IMG/VR virus record: IMGVR_UViG_3300046007_008787
Location: 1-30,904 of that record
Direction: 5' to 3' (one strand)
DNA length: 30,904 bases
Source of the DNA: a virus
Shown: piece after piece, positions 27,166 to 30,904 of the stretch
How positions within the stretch are numbered: position 1 is the stretch's first letter
Layout: the number at the start of each line of letters is the position of its first letter
Program-made: the position numbers and the translations under genes
Notes under the pieces: model-generated
The model's database searches: none
Told to the model about the DNA's origin: nothing
Seen by the model: only the letters and a program-made list of their open reading frames with translations

Positions 27166-27357
27166 TTAATCACACATCAAAAAGTCCCTACGTTGCTGAG
27201 CAGTGGTCCAATTTTGCACAAAAAAAGTTTGTTTGTGTCCGCGAGCTGACAGTCGTAGAGCTAGCAAGTCAGCCTCGTATTGGCTAAGCTTGTCTGCTAC
27301 TGCATACCTACAACCGTTGTCGTCCTGGCGGACCACCATGAAATGTTGAGTTTCCAT
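27166..27357 (-). CDS. Small hypothetical protein, SPOR-like pattern
   Basis: The 63-residue protein starts at ATG 27357, two bases after the stop of the preceding gene. The pattern HFMVVRQDDNGCRYAV, then LSQYEADLLALRLSARG, then HKQTFFVQNW is strand-helix-strand and recalls small SPOR-like βαβ domains, but the match is by feel only. No signal peptide or membrane segment is present. It is the last gene before the terminator, so it is made from the same transcript as the zinc-ribbon and HARP-like genes. Function unknown. Confidence 0.65.
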   Translation of the reverse strand: METQHFMVVRQDDNGCRYAVADKLSQYEADLLALRLSARGHKQTFFVQNWTTAQQRRDFLMCD

Positions 27358-27359
27358 GA

Positions 27360-27641
27360 TCAGTTCACATAGAGCACTTCTGTGCCCTCTTCGTCTTCGT
27401 CATGTTCCATCATCATCCACATTTGATAGAGATCAATAAACTCAGGCCAAATTGCTGTGCATTGGGGACAAATCTTGTCAGCCCAGGAATTACCTACCAC
27501 AGCCTCACAGCCTCTTACGGGGACAAGGCACTTGCCACACCACCGTCGGAGATCATCAAAAACAGCGCCATGGGGCGTGGGCATGTCGAGAAAAGCTTCT
27601 TTGAGAAGCTCACGGTCAAAACCTTCAGGAAGCGAGTGCAT
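27360..27641 (-). CDS. Small putative zinc-ribbon protein
   Basis: The 93-residue protein begins at ATG 27641, with AAGGAG 7 bases upstream inside the end of the HARP-like gene (17-base overlap). It carries C35-x-x-C38 (CGKC) and C58-x-x-C61 (CPQC), a four-Cys arrangement suited to one zinc ion, with an extra C45. The C-terminal part is strongly acidic (EHDEDEEGTE). Such proteins can bind nucleic acid or act as adapters. Place and coupling suggest that it works with the HARP-like protein and perhaps with the SNF2 ATPase. Confidence 0.7.
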   Translation of the reverse strand: MHSLPEGFDRELLKEAFLDMPTPHGAVFDDLRRWCGKCLVPVRGCEAVVGNSWADKICPQCTAIWPEFIDLYQMWMMMEHDEDEEGTEVLYVN

Positions 27642-28347
27642 CTTGGAACTCCTTGAGAATATCAGGATCAGCAATGGCAACTGTAATCATGCCATCGTCA
27701 ACAACAATGTTCTGTCCGCCGTTAAGTGCCAGCATCATGCGGCTGTCGCTGGTTTTGGTTTGTATTTTACGGACATATTCGTTAAAACGTTCTTCCACGG
27801 AAAAGCGAAACCGCTCCGCTACATCCATGATCAGCCAGATGCTGGTGGTATTGACCGGTACGGTCCACACTTTGTTTTGCGGGTCCCAGCTGGCATAAAA
27901 ACGCTTGTCGCCGTGCGAGCCACGAATGGTTTTCATAGCTGCAACCAGCTCGGGGTCATAGCGAAACTTGAAAACTGCCAGGGTGTCCTTGCTGACAAGC
28001 TCGCGGTCCGCAGGCTTGTTGTTGGGGCTAGCCTCGGGAGCAGGGGCAGCAGCAGGATCATAGGGCTGGGCCTTAAACACAGGATTAACCAGGAAAGCCT
28101 GCACCACAGCCTCGCCGCCCAACTGCCGCCGGTACTTGTTGACCAGCTTGAGTGCGCCCTGCGCTTGCTTGACAGTGTAGGCACGCCCTTGCTGGGCACG
28201 CTGAGCCAGGCTGTGCCCAAACTCTGTGTCTGCACCCGAAAAGCCCTGTGCGTCATGCTTGTGCGCACCATCGCACACACCAGCCAAGGACATGATCATG
28301 CCCTCAACGGTACGGGTTGCTGTGTGATCCACCATCCAGTGTTTCAA
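27625..28347 (-). CDS. HARP-like domain protein
   Basis: The 240-residue protein has a segment at about residues 127-167, with FKFRYDPELVAAMKTI and then WDPQNKVWTVPVN. This is the layout of the HARP/SMARCAL1-type substrate-recognition domain, which in other proteins precedes an SNF2 motor: strand, Y-D-P-E-helix, then W-D-x-x-x-K-x-W-x-V-P-V. An upstream part (LAQRAQQGRAYTVKQAQGAL, residues about 47-66) looks like the L-x-x-x-Q-a-x-A-L helix often found beside such domains. A Pro/Ala linker lies near 100-112. I chose TTG 28347 because GGAG lies 6 bases upstream; ATG 28335 lacks a site. It is divergent from the SNF2 gene and has a strong promoter. The domain call is from pattern memory. Confidence 0.65.
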   Translation of the reverse strand: MKHWMVDHTATRTVEGMIMSLAGVCDGAHKHDAQGFSGADTEFGHSLAQRAQQGRAYTVKQAQGALKLVNKYRRQLGGEAVVQAFLVNPVFKAQPYDPAAAPAPEASPNNKPADRELVSKDTLAVFKFRYDPELVAAMKTIRGSHGDKRFYASWDPQNKVWTVPVNTTSIWLIMDVAERFRFSVEERFNEYVRKIQTKTSDSRMMLALNGGQNIVVDDGMITVAIADPDILKEFQDALAS

Positions 28348-28372
28348 GGCATGCTCCTTGCTTTACCTTGCC

Positions 28373-28400
28373 ATACTAGCACGTATGACCCAGCTGTCAA
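28373..28400 (-). promoter_or_regulatory. Promoter for the HARP-like gene group
   Basis: On the minus strand a perfect TTGACA (28400-28395) is followed after 16 bases by TAGTAT (28378-28373), four of six matches to the -10 consensus. It lies about 26 bases before TTG 28347, leaving a short leader with GGAG. Confidence 0.65.
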
Positions 28401-28487
28401 CCTTTTTCCTGATTTAATTTTGATCCCCGCTAGCGTGCCCACGTAGCATATTTAACCATGAACCGCACGACAGAGCGCGGAAATCGC

Positions 28488-28550
28488 TAAGCTATTGTTT
28501 TTACAACCGTAAGTTTGCACTGTAAGCTGTTGTTTTTGCTGACCTAAGCT
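28488..28550. repeat. Spaced TAAGYT repeats in divergent region
   Basis: The intergenic region 28348-28647 holds two imperfect 28-base direct repeats (21 of 28 identical), starting at 28488 and 28523. Each has TAAGCT-N-TTGTTTTT-N-C. TAAGCT or TAAGTT recurs at 28488, 28510, 28523 and 28545, with steps of 22, 13 and 22 bases. Operators or iteron-like sites are possible. The rest of the 300-base region holds the two promoters and no ORF I support. Confidence 0.55.
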
Positions 28551-28592
28551 GGATTTCATCATGAGGCTGCTACCATGCAGGCATTTTTTTGG

Positions 28593-28620
28593 TTGACGTT
28601 TTAGGCAACCGTGCTATATA
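28593..28620 (+). promoter_or_regulatory. Promoter for the SNF2 gene
   Basis: TTGACG (28593-28598) and TATATA (28615-28620) are 16 bases apart, 28 bases before ATG 28648. This is a fair sigma70-like promoter. Transcription would start near 28627. Confidence 0.6.
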
Positions 28621-28647
28621 TGACTACAGTGCATCACGGGGCTTGAA

Positions 28648-30240
28648 ATGCTTCACGTTTCCGCTACAGTGCCCAACGCCCGCAAGGTGTATCAGCTGTG
28701 CGTCAAGCACCGCTTGCCCGTGCCGGATGCGTTGGTTAGCGTGCTTAACAGCAACACGCAGGCTTGCGATATCCCGGGCTTTAGTTTTCAGCTCAAGGAA
28801 TATCAAGCGCATGGCGTGGCTTATCTCGAACGCTGGGACGGCAACGTGCTGCTGGCTGATGAGCCCGGACTGGGCAAGACCGCGCAGGTCATGGTGTATG
28901 CTTGGCAAAACCGCCGCTTTCCCATGCTGGTGGTGCTGCCCAAGACCTTGCTCTTGAACTGGCGGCGGGAAATCACGCTCATGCTGGGCAGCCAGCTCAG
29001 CGTGCTGATTGTGGGCTTTGTGCCCAGCAAAAAGCGTCAGGCGCAGCTTAGGGCACAATGGCCGCATGTGAGTTTCAGCCGTGTACCGCAGCCGGGTTAT
29101 GATGTAACCCTTATCAACTACGACATTGTCGAGCGCAACCTGGCTGCACTGGAAGCGCAAAACTACGATTATGTTGTGGCTGATGAAAGCCACAAGATCA
29201 AAAATCCCAAAGCCCATCGCACGCAGGCTTTTTTGCGGCTGGTGACAGGACGTGAGGAAATTCCCCGGCAGCGTGGCCAGTTTCGTCCGGTGCATGATGC
29301 TGTGCCGCATGTGACGTTCTGCACGGGCACGCCCATGTTGAATCGGCCTGTTGAGCTGTGGACAACTGTGAACACGTTGGCTGGCTGGGTGCCGCAGTTT
29401 GAAAACTTTTTTAACTTTGCTTCTAAGTTCTGCAATGCCCATAAGACCCGCTGGGGCTGGGACTTTAACGGCAGCAGCAACGAAGCCGAGATCAACACGC
29501 TGTTGACTGAAACTTGCATGCTGCGTCGTCTCAAGCAGGACGTGCTCCGGGATTTGCCGCCCAAGACTTTTGTTACGGTTCCCCTGGAGTTTGATCGCGC
29601 TGAGTATGATGCTGTAGCAGCCGCTTTTGAGGGCTCGGGCGCTTGGAAGCAGGGCATGGAAACCCTGGTTCGGCATGGCGGCAATGCTGCCAAGAGCGAC
29701 GAAGCCATCGTGGCGCTGGGCAAGTGCCGTGAGATTGCTGCATATGCCAAGCTGGACAATGCCGTGGAATGGATCATGGACTTTGTCGAGCAGGGTGAAA
29801 AGCTTGTGGTGTTTGCACATCACCAGCGCATGGTTGATCAAGTTGCTGAACGTCTCGCAGCGGCTAATATCGGCGTGCGAGTGATTCGCGGCGGTGTTAG
29901 CTTGGAGCAGCGTGCCCAGGCAGCGCAGGACTTCCAAACTCGCAATGATGTGCAGGTGATTGTCTTGAACATTGCCAGTGCAGGCTTTGGCATCACGCTC
30001 ACTGCGGCGCGGGCGTGTGCGTTTCTCCAGCTGCCTTGGACCCCGGGTGATCTCATCCAAGCTGCGGATCGTGTTCACCGCATCGGGCAGCAGGACAACG
30101 TCACTGTTTACAATCTTGTTGCCGAGGGCACTGTGGAAGAGGACATAGGTGAACTGATCATGAGCAAGGCGGCTGTGAGCAATGCAGTTGTTGATGGCGG
30201 CGCCAACCGCGAGTTGGCTGATTTGAATCTGGGCCAGTAA
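28648..30240 (+). CDS. SNF2-family DNA-dependent ATPase/helicase
   Basis: The 530-residue protein has the SNF2 motor in order: Q-like QLKEYQAHG, motif I DEPGLGKT at 71-78, motif II D179-E-S-H182, motif III T226-G-T-P229, then RRLKQDVLRDLPPK, and the second lobe with NIASAGFGITL and motif VI DRVHRIGQ at 474-481. Such proteins translocate on double-stranded DNA and remodel, anneal or restart DNA structures. SMARCAL1-like annealing activity is suggested by the divergent HARP-like gene. There is no N-terminal zinc finger or HARP domain in this chain: the motor begins within the first about 45 residues. It is GC-rich and uses CTG and GCC codons more than the tail genes. A T4 UvsW-like role in recombination is an alternative. 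Confidence 0.92.
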   Translation: MLHVSATVPNARKVYQLCVKHRLPVPDALVSVLNSNTQACDIPGFSFQLKEYQAHGVAYLERWDGNVLLADEPGLGKTAQVMVYAWQNRRFPMLVVLPKTLLLNWRREITLMLGSQLSVLIVGFVPSKKRQAQLRAQWPHVSFSRVPQPGYDVTLINYDIVERNLAALEAQNYDYVVADESHKIKNPKAHRTQAFLRLVTGREEIPRQRGQFRPVHDAVPHVTFCTGTPMLNRPVELWTTVNTLAGWVPQFENFFNFASKFCNAHKTRWGWDFNGSSNEAEINTLLTETCMLRRLKQDVLRDLPPKTFVTVPLEFDRAEYDAVAAAFEGSGAWKQGMETLVRHGGNAAKSDEAIVALGKCREIAAYAKLDNAVEWIMDFVEQGEKLVVFAHHQRMVDQVAERLAAANIGVRVIRGGVSLEQRAQAAQDFQTRNDVQVIVLNIASAGFGITLTAARACAFLQLPWTPGDLIQAADRVHRIGQQDNVTVYNLVAEGTVEEDIGELIMSKAAVSNAVVDGGANRELADLNLGQ

Positions 30241-30250
30241 AGGAGGAAAA

Positions 30251-30418
30251 ATGGTCGCTTTATTTCTACTGCTGTTTGTTTGGATTCCCTTAGCTATCAG
30301 TGTCACACGAGTTTTGGGCTTGCCCATGCTGGTAGTTGCTATGCTTTGGTTGGGGTTTGTGATCTTATTTGCCCCAATCAACTACTTTTTTGGACCTTTT
30401 ATCATTATAGGACCGTAA
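30251..30418 (+). CDS. Small hydrophobic membrane protein
   Basis: The 55-residue protein starts at ATG 30251, with a perfect AGGAGG just upstream (30241-30246), 10 bases after the SNF2 stop. It is almost wholly hydrophobic: VALFLLLFVWIPLAISVTR, then LPMLVVAMLWLGFVILFA, then FFGPFIIIGP, giving two membrane helices. It ends at TAA 30416-30418, with the next start four bases on. It is too small to recognise; a phage inner-membrane protein is likely. Confidence 0.65.
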   Translation: MVALFLLLFVWIPLAISVTRVLGLPMLVVAMLWLGFVILFAPINYFFGPFIIIGP

Positions 30419-30422
30419 TGTT

Positions 30423-30904
30423 ATGAAAAACTTGTTTGGCCTTGTTGGCGTTGTTATTGCTGGCTGCATTTTTGCTGCAGAGCCCAGTTGGGCTGATGTT
30501 GCAAAACAAGCTGCTACCCGTTATGGAGGTAGTGGAAAAGAATGGGGTTATTACGAAGCACCTTGGGCATTTTTCCTTGCAACTGGTATTGGATTGTGGT
30601 TTACATACAACCTCATGATGGTTTTTCGCCCATTTGCTTACATTGCAGGTGCAATTTCAGTCTTTATGTTTGCACATGGTATTGCGATTATAGGTAATTT
30701 TTATGGCAGTAATCCTCGAGGTGATGTAAGTATTTTTACATATCAAAACCCTTATTTTATCAGCAAATATGAACATGATCGACTGTGGCGTCTAGCTTGG
30801 AAGTTCCAAGAGGATTGTCGCGGTAACAACGGTTGCACTACCAGTGTGTGGCGTGCTTTCCAAGACTGCAAATCGTTCAACAACTGCCGTGGTGTAATGG
30901 TTTT
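30423..30904 (+). CDS. Signal-peptide membrane protein (partial, runs off the edge)
   Basis: The frame from ATG 30423 is open to the window end, giving 160 residues. It begins with a clear signal peptide: MKN, a hydrophobic core LFGLVGVVIAGCIFAA, then a PSWA-D cleavage site near residue 24. Two membrane segments follow (about residues 50-70 with FFLATGIGLWF, and 77-100 with AYIAGAISVFMFAHGIAIIG). After these come a polar region and Cys residues in CRGNNGC and CKSFNNC, which could form disulfides outside the cytoplasm. An exported phage protein of this kind may act on the host envelope. It is not recognised. It follows the small membrane gene after four bases. Confidence 0.7.
   Translation, partial: MKNLFGLVGVVIAGCIFAAEPSWADVAKQAATRYGGSGKEWGYYEAPWAFFLATGIGLWFTYNLMMVFRPFAYIAGAISVFMFAHGIAIIGNFYGSNPRGDVSIFTYQNPYFISKYEHDRLWRLAWKFQEDCRGNNGCTTSVWRAFQDCKSFNNCRGVMV

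Noticed and set aside
27457-28446. 329-codon plus-strand frame opposite the HARP-like and zinc-ribbon genes
   Set aside because: No ribosome site, low-quality composition, and the minus-strand genes have starts, Shine-Dalgarno sites and motifs.
28624-30381. 585-codon minus-strand frame opposite the SNF2 gene
   Set aside because: It is a mirror frame of GC-rich coding DNA. The plus strand carries every SNF2 motif in order, while this frame has no recognisable domain.
1-30904. tRNA genes, CRISPR arrays, IS elements or an integrase
   Set aside because: I saw no cloverleaf, regular spacer array, terminal inverted repeat with transposase, or recombinase motif.

Overview
The window looks like part of the genome of a large T4-superfamily myovirus (contractile tail), most like the marine and freshwater T4-like phages. 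The main evidence is a minus-strand tail cluster with recognisable homologues of T4 gp25 and gp6. It is followed by a giant structural protein and tail-fibre genes. Two exact copies of the T4-type late promoter octamer TATAAATA sit just upstream of minus-strand structural or late genes. Other support is dense packing, many 1-17 base gaps or overlaps, a phage-type thyX, and no ribosomal or housekeeping genes. I recognised no tRNA, CRISPR array, integrase or insertion sequence. The host cannot be read from this window.

Layout: (1) Positions 1-6614, plus strand, hold mostly small enzymes: the end of an unknown gene, a calcineurin-like phosphoesterase, an unknown conserved protein, a P-loop kinase, an Fe(II)/2-oxoglutarate oxygenase-like protein, a GT-A-like glycosyltransferase, a Pol-beta-type nucleotidyltransferase, a small membrane protein, an HNH endonuclease and two unknown genes. 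A strong bidirectional GNRA-loop terminator closes this block. (2) Positions 6645-7562, minus strand, hold thyX (flavin-dependent thymidylate synthase) with its own sigma70-like promoter and a palindrome over the -10 and start region. (3) Positions 7612-27028, minus strand, hold the late tail region. Transcription order is gp25, gp6 (1137 aa), a 3629-aa giant, a 52-aa protein, a 196-aa protein, two tail-fibre paralogues, two small proteins, and a separately promoted 99-aa protein. (4) Positions 27166-28347, minus strand, hold three small genes ending in a clear intrinsic terminator just before the gp25 late promoter. The first of them has a HARP-like motif. (5) Positions 28648-30904, plus strand, hold an SNF2-family ATPase/helicase divergent from the HARP-like gene, then a small membrane protein and a signal-peptide membrane protein that runs off the edge.

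How the parts may work together: the minus-strand late block builds the baseplate and fibres, with gp25 and gp6 forming the wedge/sheath platform and the giant probably decorating or replacing gp7/gp8-type wedge parts. The left block looks like nucleotide or nucleic-acid processing, and a base- or glycan-modification pathway is possible but unproven. ThyX supplies dTMP. Positions 27360-30240 are visibly more GC-rich than the tail genes (about 62% in one counted 60-base sample against 32-48% in tail samples). This stretch carries a HARP-like domain and an SNF2 motor as two divergent genes around a 300-base regulatory region with spaced TAAGYT repeats. I rate that module and the giant tail protein as the most interesting parts.
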